A stretch of DNA of 64,000 nucleotides from Cylindrodendrum hubeiense (GCA_014621425.1 JAANBB010000021.1:186001-250000), one strand, 5' to 3'; positions 22,636-33,988 are shown, counted from the stretch's first letter. Numbers and translations: made by a program. The notes: generated from the sequence alone by a model not told the origin.

Positions 22636-23766
22636 GGATGAAGCGCGACCGGATGACGATGATGCATCGCGACACAAAAGAGATTCAAGGTCGAAGTCGT
22701 GGTAAACTCAAACAGTTTCCGCGACAATGTAATAAGCTTATGCCGGATCCTTGGTCATCGGGGCTGAAACAGAAGGCCCTGCAAGAGCAAATTGGTCTGT
22801 CAGCGCGACGGAGCGGACTCGTTAGCGGCGAGGCTGCAGCCAACGGATGAGCAGCGATTGACTTGACCAGCCGCTTTTAGCAGTGGCTTGTTTCTGTGTC
22901 GATCAGCAAGCGTCGCTAAATTTAGCATCGCTCGCTGTGAGCTGGTATGGTGGATGCGCCCGAGCAGCGAAGGATCATGGGGAATGTGAAGCGAATGTGA
23001 AGCAAAATGTCAGTAGCACCAAGCCCACTGATTGATCAGCGTGGTGGATTCGAGAGTCGCCCAGAGAGCTGGAAGGAGACCACATCTCACTCGACCGTCC
23101 GGGATGACACGGATGTCGCGGATATCGTGGAAAGTACCCATTCTCATTATTCTTCACAGGCGTAGGTATGTAATGCAATGGCTATTGAAAGACATGGCAG
23201 CACAACAATGAAGAATGAACGCGTGCGCGCATGTTCGCATGTTGCACATTCCACATGACGCGACAGGTCTTGGCGTCTGATTCCACATCTTACGAGCATT
23301 GCCGTGCAATCAACGTGCTGTAGCCTAGAAACTCGTGATAATTTCAGATGGCTAAGCCATCATCGCATCCGTAATTAAATATTGTTTATCTACGCCCCGG
23401 GCATTAACCACGACCGTTCCTCCACGCTCGTCAATTTCCCGAACATGCCGCGCGGGCACTGCCAATTCTAAGTACACTCTTTAATACGTAAATCATGGGT
23501 CGCATTCAGAGCTGTAATGGACCTGTTGGTAATAGAACTCCGCCCTACTAAATGATGGTGCTTTGGAACAATTTCGTTGGTGATTCTTGTTCTTAAAAAT
23601 AGTGGTCGGCCACGTGACTATGCTGATGCCTGTTCCAAGACTGTCGTTTTTTCCCTCGCACGCCAGACGTGTATCTTCTCTATTCAGAACCTCTACTATC
23701 AACTATCACCTCTGATTTTCCAATTATTCATCCTTAACTTCATGGATTCGCACAGTCTCGACAAGA
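22636..23766. other. Intergenic region, no gene seen
   Basis: This is a divergent promoter region between the mannosidase and the F-box gene. Only short open frames without motifs were seen. Confidence 0.45.
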
Positions 23767-25347
23767 ATGACATCTTCCACCAGCCAATCGCCTCTATTGC
23801 CGCTATCGAGTGGTCAAAACGTCCAAAAAGGAATGCTGGGCCTGCCTGTTGAAATCATTAGGGCTATTTGCAATCATCTCCCTAATTCAGCCATTAAGAG
23901 TCTGCGTCTGTCATGCCTTCTCTTCTCAGTCGCGGCGCCTCTTAAAATCGAGCGGGTTTTCCTCTCAGCTCAGCCGCGTGATATCCACGTGTTTCATTGC
24001 GTTGCTAATAACGAAAGCCTGCGGTCCCAGGTGGTCGAGATTATCTATGATGACGCCCTTTTGGCTCAAGGTGGTACCGCTGGCGAATACGCATATGAAT
24101 GGGTCCTTCACTTGGGGCCAGAAGAACAAAAACACGAGGCAGATATGCCAAGTTGGTTTAAGTACATTTGCGGGCGAAATAAGGAAATCTTGGCGTCACA
24201 CAAGCCGCAACAAGTTGACCAGCTGCTATCGCCATCTGAGAGCTGGGTATACTACCAAACACTCCTTCAGCAACAGAATGAGGTGCTCAAGTCGGCTGCA
24301 CTTTCGAATGCTCTAGAAACTGGACTTGAACGCTTCCCAGCCCTGCGAAAAATCACCATAACGCCCGCTGCCCATGGGTGGCTCTTCGAACCGTTGTACA
24401 TGACGCCTACAATACGAGCCTTCCCTCACGGATTCAACTATCCAGTCCCCTCGGGCTGGTTACCTGAGACCGCGAAGGGGTGGTTCCGGTTAAATCATTG
24501 GGACGACAGTGGGAGTGAGTGGCTGGGCTTCCGCCTCGTCATGCATGCCCTAGCCAAAAGCAAAAACGGTCACAGAGTTACAGAAGTTCGAGTCGATGCC
24601 CGCGATCTCATCGCAGGATTGAACTCGTATTTCTTTGACCGACCCTCTCTTGCTTCGACGAATTTGGCTACAGTCATTGCACGCCCCACATTTCGCCATT
24701 TACATCTTGATCTGCTCTGGGGGGGCTCATGTGGTTATAGTGAGGGTACCTGGCCAGCATTCCAGAACGATCTCCTTGGGCGCGTATTGGCTGGCGCTGC
24801 TGGAGGCAGGGGCCTGGAGTCTCTAAGCTTGGCCGCAGCTGGATACGACAGCCTGGATTATGTGGAACATGGTGATTTCCCTTCGCTGCACCAAGTACTT
24901 CCGTCCGCAAGCTTAGCAAGTTTGAAACACCTTCGCCTCTCTGGCTTTACCGTCCGTCTATTGCCCTTGATGGAGCTTTTGGCTACGCTGCCAACGACGT
25001 TGCAGACCATTGAACTCAGTCTGCTGCGAATCATGGATACTGGTCGGTATAACTATAGAAAACTATGTGACGGGTATAGAACACTACTAGTACAAATCCG
25101 GGATGAGCTGGACTGGAGCAGCCGAGATCCAAGGCCTAAAGTCAGCATTGGAATCCCCGACGCCATTATCTTCCAGGGAAAAACAATCCGCGTCGACGAT
25201 GAGGTGAACTCGTTTCTCTACAACGACGGGCAAAACCCTTTGCCAGAAGCAACAAGCTTAGGGGGACAGGAAGCCTACCGTATGATGACAGTTCCAATGA
25301 CAACAACACCATGGCCATACGAATCACGGCGTATAATTCGCTATTAG
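23767..25347 (+). CDS. F-box domain protein
   Basis: A single exon of 526 residues. An F-box lies near residues 23-60 (GLPVEIIRAICNHLPN, then SLRLSCLLF), which in other proteins recruits Skp1 in SCF ubiquitin ligases. The rest shows irregular leucine-rich segments (for example LASLKHLRLSGFTVRLLPLMELLATLP near 380) that may act as a substrate-recognition surface. Such genes are numerous and fast-evolving in filamentous ascomycetes, and no specific substrate can be named. Start: the ATG at 23767 is in frame close to the F-box; an earlier ATG at 23741 is out of frame. Confidence 0.75.
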   Translation: MTSSTSQSPLLPLSSGQNVQKGMLGLPVEIIRAICNHLPNSAIKSLRLSCLLFSVAAPLKIERVFLSAQPRDIHVFHCVANNESLRSQVVEIIYDDALLAQGGTAGEYAYEWVLHLGPEEQKHEADMPSWFKYICGRNKEILASHKPQQVDQLLSPSESWVYYQTLLQQQNEVLKSAALSNALETGLERFPALRKITITPAAHGWLFEPLYMTPTIRAFPHGFNYPVPSGWLPETAKGWFRLNHWDDSGSEWLGFRLVMHALAKSKNGHRVTEVRVDARDLIAGLNSYFFDRPSLASTNLATVIARPTFRHLHLDLLWGGSCGYSEGTWPAFQNDLLGRVLAGAAGGRGLESLSLAAAGYDSLDYVEHGDFPSLHQVLPSASLASLKHLRLSGFTVRLLPLMELLATLPTTLQTIELSLLRIMDTGRYNYRKLCDGYRTLLVQIRDELDWSSRDPRPKVSIGIPDAIIFQGKTIRVDDEVNSFLYNDGQNPLPEATSLGGQEAYRMMTVPMTTTPWPYESRRIIRY

Positions 25348-26155
25348 TTGAAGCTATTTTTTAATTTAATTTGAATTACCTAACAGCCTCCTCTGTTTCG
25401 GTATTGAACCTGGGAATTTGCTTCCAGATATTTATCATGTGGAATTCCAGTCTATCCTCCATGTTGAACCCCTTTATTCTGCCCGGACATGATTTAGCCA
25501 GGCGAACTCGTCGAGACGCGAGATTTTTGGAGTGGCTGTACCTCAGTTGTCTGGACTCTACTCGAGAATGTTCTCTCAATAGTCTCCAAACTGTGACCTC
25601 TTGTATCAACCATATATATTGATCTGTGCAGAAAGATACTATGTCCCAAATGCGGATTTTGAGATTAGTATGGGGGTGATCAATACCACAACCCAAATTG
25701 AGAACTTGTTGATCATGATTAGTGGCAACCAAAGTTGGGATTTGGGATTGGACTTACACAATACCCGGTTTGTGCCAGACTCGATACATTGCCTCTTGTC
25801 TTCACGGGTAGCCTCTCGAACACAAAGGCGCGGAAGGAAAGCAATAGCCCGAGTTCCGTTGAAGACAAAAGCAAAAATGTGTAAAGACACTACCACCATG
25901 GAGGGAGCCTATGAGTAGCATCAAGAAGCCGATGAGCACCCCACATAGAAGACTAGATGCTCGTCATCGTCTCCAATGGTCAGTAAGGAGGGTGGCGGGC
26001 GCAGTTGCGAGAAGTATGACTGGCATTTTCTTGGGAATTGAGGAATGGCTGAGCCAAAAATTCTTCTCGCTCAATCTCATCGATGCTCCGGCGTTCGAGA
26101 TCAATGATGGCCTCATTTCTTCCTCCCTTGCCGTATTTAGTGAATGGTAGTAACC
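25348..26155. other. Intergenic region after F-box gene
   Basis: Several overlapping short open frames occur on both strands (about 25376-25732 and 25601-25918), none with a domain I recognise. It may contain a decayed gene. It leads into the tandem repeat array. Confidence 0.35.
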
Positions 26156-26414
26156 AGCGCCTAATCATTCTTTAATGCATTTGGCCCCTAATTCTTAGCA
26201 TGCCTAGGCCTTAATTCCCAGCACATCTAACCCTTGACCTGCAAAATATTTACGCTAACCACTGCTTCTCCGTATCTCTAACCCCTAACTTTTAGCACCT
26301 CAGGCACCTTCCCGCCGCTGCAGGGCATAGGCCCCTAATTTTCAACACATGTAGCCCCTGACTTCCAGCGTATTGACCGCTAACATCTAGTGCATGCTGC
26401 ACTAATTTCAGCAT
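26156..26414. repeat. Degenerate 23-24 bp tandem repeat array
   Basis: About nine to ten diverged units follow each other, with core CCCCTAAYTTYYAGCAC and then ATGTA-like ends. Clear copies begin at 26183, 26207, 26281, 26330 and 26354; weaker ones begin at 26156, 26230, 26253, 26377 and 26400. One 26-bp GC-rich insert interrupts it at 26304-26329. The CCCTAA core resembles the telomere hexamer, but the period does not. It lies between the F-box and GST genes, outside any predicted exon. Confidence 0.65.
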
Positions 26415-26863
26415 CGGTATTATCAGAAGATCTTGCTATTGCTCGTAGTTTCCGATGGGACACCATTAATAGCAGCCCAGTCAACAGCTTTACTGGATTA
26501 CCTAAGATTGAGTCAGATTATAGTAGTGTTTGTAAATAATAACATTTATCAAGCTGCATTGTTATTCATTGTCTCTATTGACACGACTCGATGATGATGC
26601 TGATCTCCACTGTTCGCCACTGCAATGCGTGGGATATTGTGCGGGATACCATTTGCGATTACAAAGCTTACTAATTAGCTTGATTTTACTCCACATTCCG
26701 AAAGGAGACTTCGGAGCAGGCGGCCACACTTGTTTGGACTTTCCGGAGTCTAAGGATCGAGTTACTAATCGGTCCTCGATGTACAGACGTGTAGCCTCAA
26801 AGTGGGTTTGAAGCCAATGTGGGTTTGAAACCGAGGCTCCCCAGACTGCGACCGAGCATTGAG

Positions 26864-26870
26864 TATAAAT
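26864..26870 (+). promoter_or_regulatory. TATA-like box upstream of GST
   Basis: TATAAAT about 193 bp before the GST ATG, followed by a CT- and A-rich leader. The distance is rather long for a TATA box unless the leader is long. Confidence 0.3.
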
Positions 26871-27062
26871 GAGTAGAAGAAATCGCTTCAGTATCTCAGA
26901 TCTTATCATCCTCCTTCTCACTGCACCAGTTAGATCAGAAACTGGTAACACCATTCAAGCCTTTTCTTACAACCCACGCGTTAGCTGTCCAAGCCAACTT
27001 TTTTCTTGGAAACATCAACAAACACCTTCAACAAAAACTTGCCTGATTCTATTTTCCTCAAA

Positions 27063-27755
27063 ATGAGCTCCGAGCAGGTCAAACCCATTCGGTTGTGGAC
27101 TCACACCAACGGACCCAATCCTTGGAAAGTCGTTTTCGTTCTCGAGGAACTTCAAATTCCGTATGAGGAGCATTACATCGAATTTCCCGAAATGAAGAAA
27201 CCCGCCTTCGAAAAAATCAGCATCAACGGCCGTGTGCCCGCCATTGAAGACGAAAATACCGGAATCACACTTTGGGAGTCTGGTGCTATTCTTGAGTACC
27301 TTGTCGAAACATATGATCGAGCGAGAAAAATTAGTTTTGAGCCTGGTACCGCCGAATATTACCACGCGAAGCAGTGGCTGCATTTCCAAATGTCCGGTCA
27401 GGGACCCTATTTTGGCCAAGCGGTTTGGTTTTATAAACATCATCCAGAAGACGTCCAGACCGCTAAGGACCGCTATTTGAAGGAGGTGAGGAGGGTTTCT
27501 GGGGTGTTGGACAGGGCTCTCGAGGGCCGCGAGTTTCTAGTGGGCGGAAAGTGCTCCTATGCAGACTTTTCTTTTTTCCCATGGTACAACCTTACCCTTT
27601 TCCCGTGGTATAATATGGAGGTCCCCGGTATCTTTGCCGACGAGATCCAGTTTGAGACGGAGTTCCCCAACACGGCTGCTTGGATCGAGAGGCTTAGAGA
27701 GATGCCTGCTATTGGCGATACTTTGAGTAGAAGAGTTGCAACCTTGAAGAACTAA
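27063..27755 (+). CDS. Glutathione S-transferase, Ure2p-like
   Basis: Cytosolic glutathione transferase of 230 residues in one exon. The N-terminal thioredoxin-like domain has WTHTNGPNPWKVVFVLEELQIPYE (residues 11-34), the cis-Pro segment GRVPAIEDENTG and the glutathione-binding ESGAILEYL (about residues 73-81). The helical C-terminal domain has FLVGGKCSYADFSFFPW, the usual N-capping box region. The ATG at 27063 was chosen over an upstream in-frame ATG at 27006 because the family starts a few residues before the first beta strand. It could detoxify electrophiles made by the neighbouring catabolic cluster, but it faces away from the MFS gene and may be unrelated. Confidence 0.9.
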   Translation: MSSEQVKPIRLWTHTNGPNPWKVVFVLEELQIPYEEHYIEFPEMKKPAFEKISINGRVPAIEDENTGITLWESGAILEYLVETYDRARKISFEPGTAEYYHAKQWLHFQMSGQGPYFGQAVWFYKHHPEDVQTAKDRYLKEVRRVSGVLDRALEGREFLVGGKCSYADFSFFPWYNLTLFPWYNMEVPGIFADEIQFETEFPNTAAWIERLREMPAIGDTLSRRVATLKN

Positions 27756-28001
27756 TCAGTAGAGGGCTGATCAGGCGTCTGTTGAAAGATGGTTCAGGTA
27801 AAATATGATAGAATACAGTATAGACATTCTCAACCCAAGATCAAAGTCTTAGATGCGATTATCACCTTTGATTTACGGAGCAAGTAAATATCCACGCGAC
27901 CAATCTTAAACATCTTAACTCGAATAATACTCTATATCAATAGCTACGAGTGCAGTGTATTGATATATCAAGATTATAAATGAGCGAGAATCTGCGAACC
28001 C

Positions 28002-29863
28002 CTACTGTTCACGGATAACCGGCTGCTTCATCGCAAGTTCTCTCAACAAGTCTGAAGTTTTGTATCTGGCTTGCTTCCCCCAAATATTCATCGGAAACAC
28101 TAAACTCAAGACAAAAAACACAATGCAAGCGAGCAGTATGAACATGTTTCTGATACCCATGCCTTCTACCCATGGCTCGAGGGCAAAGAGGATAATAATA
28201 GAGAAGACATTTCGAAAGAACGTTACTGCAACAAGGGCATCGGCTATTATCTGCAGCAAGAGCATAGTTAGTGGAATGCGCCTTGAGCTAGGATGAGATA
28301 TTCAGGGACCCAAAGACTTACCTCGCTGTAGCTATCGGTAAGATAGGTCAAGGTGGCACCAGCAATCACTACAAACCCGGCGCCGTATATACCCGCGCCC
28401 ACTGCGAGAACCGGCCAAGGTTGAGACTACCAACATCAAGTTAGAATATGAGGCAGGGAAGGAGGAAAAGGATAGGCTTACATATGACAGCCCCATTCCA
28501 AACATAAGCGTGCCAGTGAGGATGAGAATGATACTTGGCATGGCGGGGTATAGTCGCATCTCAGATTCAAAGATGCCGCCATTCCGCTTCGCGCACCAAA
28601 TACTCAGCCGGTCATTTAGCATCCCGCCAAAGAAAGTACCAATGACACTACCAATGAACGGGGCGAGCGCGAATAGGCCAATCTGCGAGGCGTCAAAGTT
28701 GTATGGGGGCGCGATCATATAGTAACCTTGTATACTCGATATGATCGAAAATAGGCACAGCAAAAGGCCATATGTGATAGACACATAAGCAACTGCCGGC
28801 ACTTTGTAAACAATAATGAAAGGTTGGTAAAAGTGATGGGCAATAGGGGTGTCGGTCTTGGTGATGAAAGCTAGGCGTTGGCGGTACGACTTCCTTTGGA
28901 AATAGGGACCCATTCGCACCGAACTGGCATCTGGACCGACAGGTTGCTTCTTTGCGTCTTCGGACAAAGGCTCTTCACGGTGAGGTGTAATATCGTCCGT
29001 CCCGAGATCATTCACACCCATCAAAGTGGGGACAAACTTGGTTTCCTCGAAGAACAGCAGAGCGACGAGAAGGTTTGCCCCGGTCAAGATGGCAGTAATC
29101 CCCCACATCCATCTCCATCCCATGGCCACGACTACATACCCGGCAGCGACTGGGCCGAGGAAAGCGCCAGTGAACTGCATACAAAGGAAGAATCCATTCA
29201 TTGTCCCGCGTTGGTGGACAAAGAATAGATCCGCAATGGTAACTTGTACGATTGTCTCCGAGATGGCGCCGCCGATGCCAGAAAGCAGGGCACAAACAAT
29301 CAGCTCCGCGCTGGAGTTCAGTTTGGCACTCCAGATGCCACCTGCAAGTTGAAGAGCTAAGCTGAGCAGATAGATCGGGCGTCGGCCATAGCGATGGACA
29401 AGAGGAATAAAGCCAATGCAACCGACGGAAAGTCCGACAAAAGAACTCGCTGCAGCGTTGTTAAGGGTGGCGTATCCCCATCCAAATTCCTCGATGTACT
29501 GGCTGTAGGCGACTGTCGGGATGTCGAGAAAAACAAAGGTTATGAGCACGTAAAAACAGACGATGCTAAAATTGACTGCTTTCCTGCCGTTCGACCAGTT
29601 CTAATCGCAAGGGCAGAGTCAGGAATTCACTCCTTTTATTTCTTGAAAATATTTGACGTGTACGACTTACCAAGGGATCGTTAGGGTCACTGGTTGGAAT
29701 GGGGTGGAGAATGATTTCATCAAAGGCATCGTCCTGTTCTTCGGGGAGTTAGAATCAATCGCAAGCCATGTCATGTAACGAGTGCAGACATACTGTCCTT
29801 GAGTAAAACAGTCCCAGCAGGATGTTCCCGTTGTGAGGTGTTTGGGACCTGCTGAATGTCCAT
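28002..29863 (-). CDS. MFS transporter, 12 TM (Hol1/DHA1-like)
   Basis: Plasma-membrane major facilitator of 536 residues. Exons 29863-29794, 29738-29671, 29600-28482, 28426-28322 and 28250-28002 join in phase; the first acceptor (GAAG) is weak and is the least certain junction. The N-terminus is cytoplasmic with DPNDPLNWS, a hallmark of this subfamily, then twelve hydrophobic helices, the loop 2-3 motif HRYGRRPIYLLSLALQL, a central hydrophilic loop of about 80 residues (SEDAKKQPVG region), and a C-terminal basic tail. Relatives move polyamines, drugs or small organic compounds. The nearby oxidoreductase, amidase and aldehyde dehydrogenase suggest uptake of a nitrogenous substrate. Its promoter shares a two-part element with that of the oxidoreductase. 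Confidence 0.85.
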
Positions 29864-30030
29864 TGTGCAAGTCTTTCCCCACTGTGAAGGAGGAAATGGA
29901 GATAAGGTATTGGGCCGTCGAATCACCAAGTAGAAGACTATTGCGAGTAGAAGGCGCGTGGAGAGGGAGCATCCACAAGTCAAGCGCAATTCTATATGGC
30001 GACCTATATACTCACACTTGGAGGCTTGAG

Positions 30031-30079
30031 TTGTTCATATTGACTTGTTCATATTGACTTGTTCATGTTCAATTGTTCT
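30031..30079. repeat. 14-bp tandem repeat, three and a half copies
   Basis: TTGTTCATATTGAC occurs twice in perfect tandem (30031, 30045), then in a diverged copy (30059) and a partial one (30073). It lies about 170-215 bp upstream of the MFS start codon. Confidence 0.6.
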
Positions 30080-30278
30080 CATTTCCCATCACACCCTTAT
30101 CTCTGAATTTGGACAGAGCAGGGCGATCTAGGAGCCTCCCCGCACTCTGGGCGCTTGTCTTATCGAGAAAATACGCCGGTCGCCCCGCTGCGACGCGGTA
30201 TATGATTGGTGCTGCTCTGGCACACTAAACGAATGCATGGGGTATTGGAGCTGCCTGTCCATTTTGCCGCCGGTGCAG

Positions 30279-30312
30279 AACCGGCCACTTAATTGCAATT
30301 GGATTGGTTGGC
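30279..30312 (+). promoter_or_regulatory. Two-part CCGG element, MFS promoter
   Basis: AACCGGCCA, 14 bp, then GATTGGTTGGC. The oxidoreductase promoter has the same two blocks with the same 14-bp spacing at 33316-33349 (one T/C difference). It lies 416 bp upstream of the MFS ATG. Probably a regulator site of the cluster, by inference. Confidence 0.45.
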
Positions 30313-31622
30313 ATCGCAGAGCACCATGTGGATAGAGCTTACGGCTCGATCAGTGATGGTACTCGCGCGCAAAGCATTGAGCATCGTCAAAATACCTCGC
30401 ATAGCCGACAACAATCGCATAAAGAGGAGGCTGAGCCTTGTTGACACATTTTCTCATGGCCGAGATAGAGCTGATCCCACCCGGCCAAAGCCTCATTCAT
30501 CATCGCCTCACTCCTTGACTTTACTTTCATCAAAAAATATCACCATTGGACAAATTTACTCAATTTTCAGAATGGTTCGCAGCGCACGTATCGTCAAGTC
30601 AACAACCTCCATCGATGGTCTTGGGAGAACCGAAGGCTGGGAGTGTGACCCCGGAGTGCACCGGTGCAACATCCCTCATGGCCTCTCTTTCCAGAAATGA
30701 ACCTGGGCAACCCTCCCCAATTATTGGGAAGGAAACTGCCATGACGGCACCGAGTTAGGGTATGTTTATGTTCCCTGATCGAATAGTAGTCCTTTGCAGA
30801 TATTGTCCCACAATATGGCTCTCTAACATGCCTGATTGAAACCGTCGCCTTGATGCCCTGAATGGTACGACATGGAAACGGATATAGCAGTTCCGGGTTG
30901 TGAATACCAACTGAAGCAGCCATCCAACAAACAATTGGAGCAGACAAGATATTCCATCTATATGATGTTTCCACAGTGTCTTCAACAGAGCAGGGGTGGC
31001 TTGCGGTCTTCGATATGATTGGGAACATGAGCCTTGGGGACATGAGCCTCGGGGTCCTAGATTGTACTAGTGATCAAGGTCAATTGAGGAAAATTAGCTC
31101 CTCTGAATCCCATCTAATACAAATAGTCGCTAGGAGGCAGTGGGCCAAGGGAACATCTCGGGAGGGAGCACGGGTCACGCAACCCCAAGACCAGCCAGGC
31201 CGGATTTGTGCATGGAGAGCCCGCCGTTTCACAAAGCTTGGCTCATGCAGTGCAGCCGCCGTCGTGGTGGGTGGTATTGACGTCCCAAAGTGGGCAATAT
31301 TGTACATGACAGCCAAGCCGTATCTCTCTAGCCTGAAAATGGCTATCAAATGCGGGGTTTGGGCGACAAGGGGCCATTGTCAATCTTGCCACAAGACGCA
31401 ATGAGTGGCTACGCTATCGTCTGAAGCGGGGGCAGCACGGAGTAGGCTGGAGTCGGAGGCTCGTGATAAGCTTATGGTGATGCCGGCAATCGTCGCGTAG
31501 GCTAGGAAGCAATCGGTTCGATACACCCGAATGCGGGGTCTCGATTCGTCAACCCTCCGAACAAACCTCAATCCAGCACCGAAGACGTTAAAGAAGCCGA
31601 CGACACCGTCGAAGCTCGCTAA

Positions 31623-33044
31623 ATGAAGATGCGCAACGAAACAAGCCGAGCATGTGATCGCTGCCACGCCCTCAAGGAGCGGTGCCAATGGCCTCAGGGG
31701 CCTCGAGAATGCATCCGCTGCTGTCGCCTCGGCTTCGAATGCGAGAGCTTGCGTCCCCTGAAGAAGGCCGGTCGTCCTCCCCGAGCTGAGCTTCAGCGAA
31801 GGGCAATCTTGACGAGCCGGGCATGTGGCGATGCCCGTAATGAGCGAGGCGTCGGGAGTCTTGACATGCGGAATTTCTCCTCCGTCTTGCGCCCAAGTGT
31901 CGCAAGAAGCCTTTCAGAATTCAGCGACCTCAGCGGCGAAGATCAACATCTGATTCAGCAAGTTATGTTCGACGACGACGCAATGAATACCTTCGTTCTG
32001 GGGCCGAGTTTCTGGGAAGTCCACCGGGGACATCTCATTTCCCACTTCTTAGTCTCTAAGCACAGCCTGAAGGATGCGTATCTGGCCCTCGCCCACTGTT
32101 GGACCGGCGCTGCGGATAGTCCGGGCGAGGACAAGGCCAAAACCGATGCCTATCACCTACACGCATCGTCTGCCCTGATGCGACTCCGCCAATTCCAGGT
32201 GCACAACAGTCACGGAGTCTCGGAATGCCTTCTCTTGGCAGGGCTGATTGTCTCATTTGCCAACCGTTCAAGCGTCTCTGATGTTTCCACGGTGTGTAAC
32301 CAGGCCCTTAGCCTCGTCAAGCCATCCTATGAGTCAGGAAGTGACTTTGGCCCGGAAGAGCTTGTCTTTTTGACTTGCTTGATCATCCCCGAGCTGATAC
32401 ATTGTTTGCTCCACGGTACAATACCCACGTTGAGGTTCCGGCCGGCCCTCGCATCAAAGCCAACTGTTGACCGCTACCTGGGACTCTGCGCTCCACTACT
32501 GCCGTATTTTTACGACCTTTGTGAACTGGGAAACGCACTATCTTATGCCGACGAAGATGACGTGTGTCAAGTACTGGAAGCTCTGGATCCCGTTGAATCG
32601 GCAGTGCTGTCATGGCAACCCCAGATGCCAGTCGGATTTTGCTCCGACTTCACGACCTTGGAGGTTACTCACATACTCTGCCAGGCGCAAGTCATGCGTT
32701 TGGCCGCGTTGCTCATTATTCATCGCCTCAGATTCCCTTTTGGCACCAACGACAAACCAGCACAGATAATGGCGGCTTGCATCTTGACCCAACTAGAGAT
32801 GACCTATTCCGCCACCAAAAAAGCAGTCGTATCTGTTATTCTACCCGTGTTAGCTGCCTACCTTAATATTGATGACGAGGCCGAGAGAGATAAATGGTAC
32901 CTGCGCATCCCTGATATAATCGGCTATTCGCCCCCTCTTGCTGCATATTACCAGAGTCTTATCTCATCATTTTGGACAACCAGAGATGTTCTAGAGAGCA
33001 TCGCATGGTACAACATAGGGGATGTTTTGTCACCATTAGTGTAA
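31623..33044 (+). CDS. Zn2Cys6 transcription factor, paralogue 1
   Basis: Nuclear zinc-cluster regulator of 473 residues in one exon. The zinc cluster is at the very N-terminus (about residues 11-40: C-X2-C-X6-C-X8-C-X2-C-X6-C), followed by KKAGRPPRAE, a GRP-type AT-hook-like stretch. The remainder is helical and contains HLISHFLVSKHSLKDAYLALA and HILCQAQVMRLAALLIIHRLRFPFG, both nearly matched in the minus-strand regulator at 38552-39955. Full-length similarity to that protein is clear by eye. It is transcribed toward the oxidoreductase gene and probably controls the cluster it borders. The ATG at 31623 was used; a second ATG lies two codons later. Confidence 0.85.
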   Translation: MKMRNETSRACDRCHALKERCQWPQGPRECIRCCRLGFECESLRPLKKAGRPPRAELQRRAILTSRACGDARNERGVGSLDMRNFSSVLRPSVARSLSEFSDLSGEDQHLIQQVMFDDDAMNTFVLGPSFWEVHRGHLISHFLVSKHSLKDAYLALAHCWTGAADSPGEDKAKTDAYHLHASSALMRLRQFQVHNSHGVSECLLLAGLIVSFANRSSVSDVSTVCNQALSLVKPSYESGSDFGPEELVFLTCLIIPELIHCLLHGTIPTLRFRPALASKPTVDRYLGLCAPLLPYFYDLCELGNALSYADEDDVCQVLEALDPVESAVLSWQPQMPVGFCSDFTTLEVTHILCQAQVMRLAALLIIHRLRFPFGTNDKPAQIMAACILTQLEMTYSATKKAVVSVILPVLAAYLNIDDEAERDKWYLRIPDIIGYSPPLAAYYQSLISSFWTTRDVLESIAWYNIGDVLSPLV

Positions 33045-33988
33045 AATAAATACTCGAAAAGATCGAAGTAATAGGAAATCGAGCATTGGTCAAGCTTGCC
33101 TGACACTCACACCGAGAAGGTTCAAAGAGTAGTGTGCGCCAGGATTCTAAAGCGGTTATGTTGAACTGCGGTATGTTGGGCGACTCTCATAGCCGCTTCA
33201 AACTGAATCCCAGAACTCCATCACCTCCCAAAGTAAAGCAAAAAATCAATTCTTTAAAACAGTATACCCGCTCCCCTTATCTTGGGTTGATTCTGGATTT
33301 TGGCCCTGGTCAGCCAACCGGCCAGTTTATCTACCGTTGATTGGCTGGCGGCTGAAACCCTCGAGATAACACGGCTCGGGTGAGCTGAGGCCGATTGCGT
33401 CTGAGGCGATGGTAATCTCGATGATATTCAAGCGCGAATACCCGCTATCGCTGGCAGTTGTGTAACTGGGGGTTGATATCCTGTATTGAAGATTGGCCAA
33501 GATGATGCAAGCTTAGGACTCAAATCCCAGCTAGTGCCAGTATAACGAACGTATATGCACACTTGAGCGAGTTGAAAGGCAATTCGGGGCCCTCGGAATC
33601 CGCGGGGTCCATTCCAGAATTGATTGGCGCCAAAAACGACCTGTGGGCTGGGGCAGGTTCAATGGCGGATGGTATCAACCGAGACCATGTCGGTCCATCT
33701 GTGTTAAGCCGGGTTCTGTGCGTGTATTCCGTTGCCTAGAAAGGGGATAGTGGCTAGACGGTCTCCCCCTCACTGCGTCATAATACGCCGGTCCAGTCGT
33801 CCCACCTGCTGAAACGATATGTCGAGCTAAGACGCCGATTATCACGATTTCATCATGGGCAGTCGTATAATACCATGATGCACCATGCTGCAAAATTGTC
33901 AATATTGCAAGGTTACTCTCTCTGCAACCCACCGCTACAACCAAGACACATCGACTGCCGAAGATAATCCAATCTACGTCTGCCCTCA
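33045..33988. other. Promoter of FAD oxidoreductase
   Basis: The 944 bp contain the two-part element at 33316-33349 and the 12-mer AATACGCCGGTC at 33782-33793, which also occurs in the MFS promoter. No gene was recognised. Confidence 0.4.
33316..33349 (+). promoter_or_regulatory. Two-part CCGG element, oxidoreductase promoter
   Basis: AACCGGCCA, 14 bp, GATTGGCTGGC: the same arrangement as at 30279-30312. Its first half extends to ACCGGCCAGTTTATC, which the amidase promoter matches in 13 of 15 positions (36268-36282). Confidence 0.45.

Larger units (their letters stand above)
29864..31622. other. Divergent promoter region, MFS and regulator 1
   Basis: About 1.76 kb. It contains a short 14-bp tandem repeat, a two-part promoter element at 30279-30312 and the 12-mer AATACGCCGGTC at 30170-30181 (also at 33782-33793). 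A 15-bp duplication with core ACATGAGCCTYGGGG lies at 31023-31052. Open frames here lack recognisable domains, and I do not call a gene. Confidence 0.4.

Noticed and set aside
26183..26360. CCCTAA motifs as interstitial telomere repeats
   Set aside because: They recur at 23-24 bp rather than 6 bp and are parts of a longer degenerate unit, so a telomeric origin is not supported by the sequence alone.
31505..31530. GGTTCGATACACC, similar to a tRNA B box
   Set aside because: The last positions do not fit GGTTCGANTCC, and no A box or cloverleaf arms were found around it.
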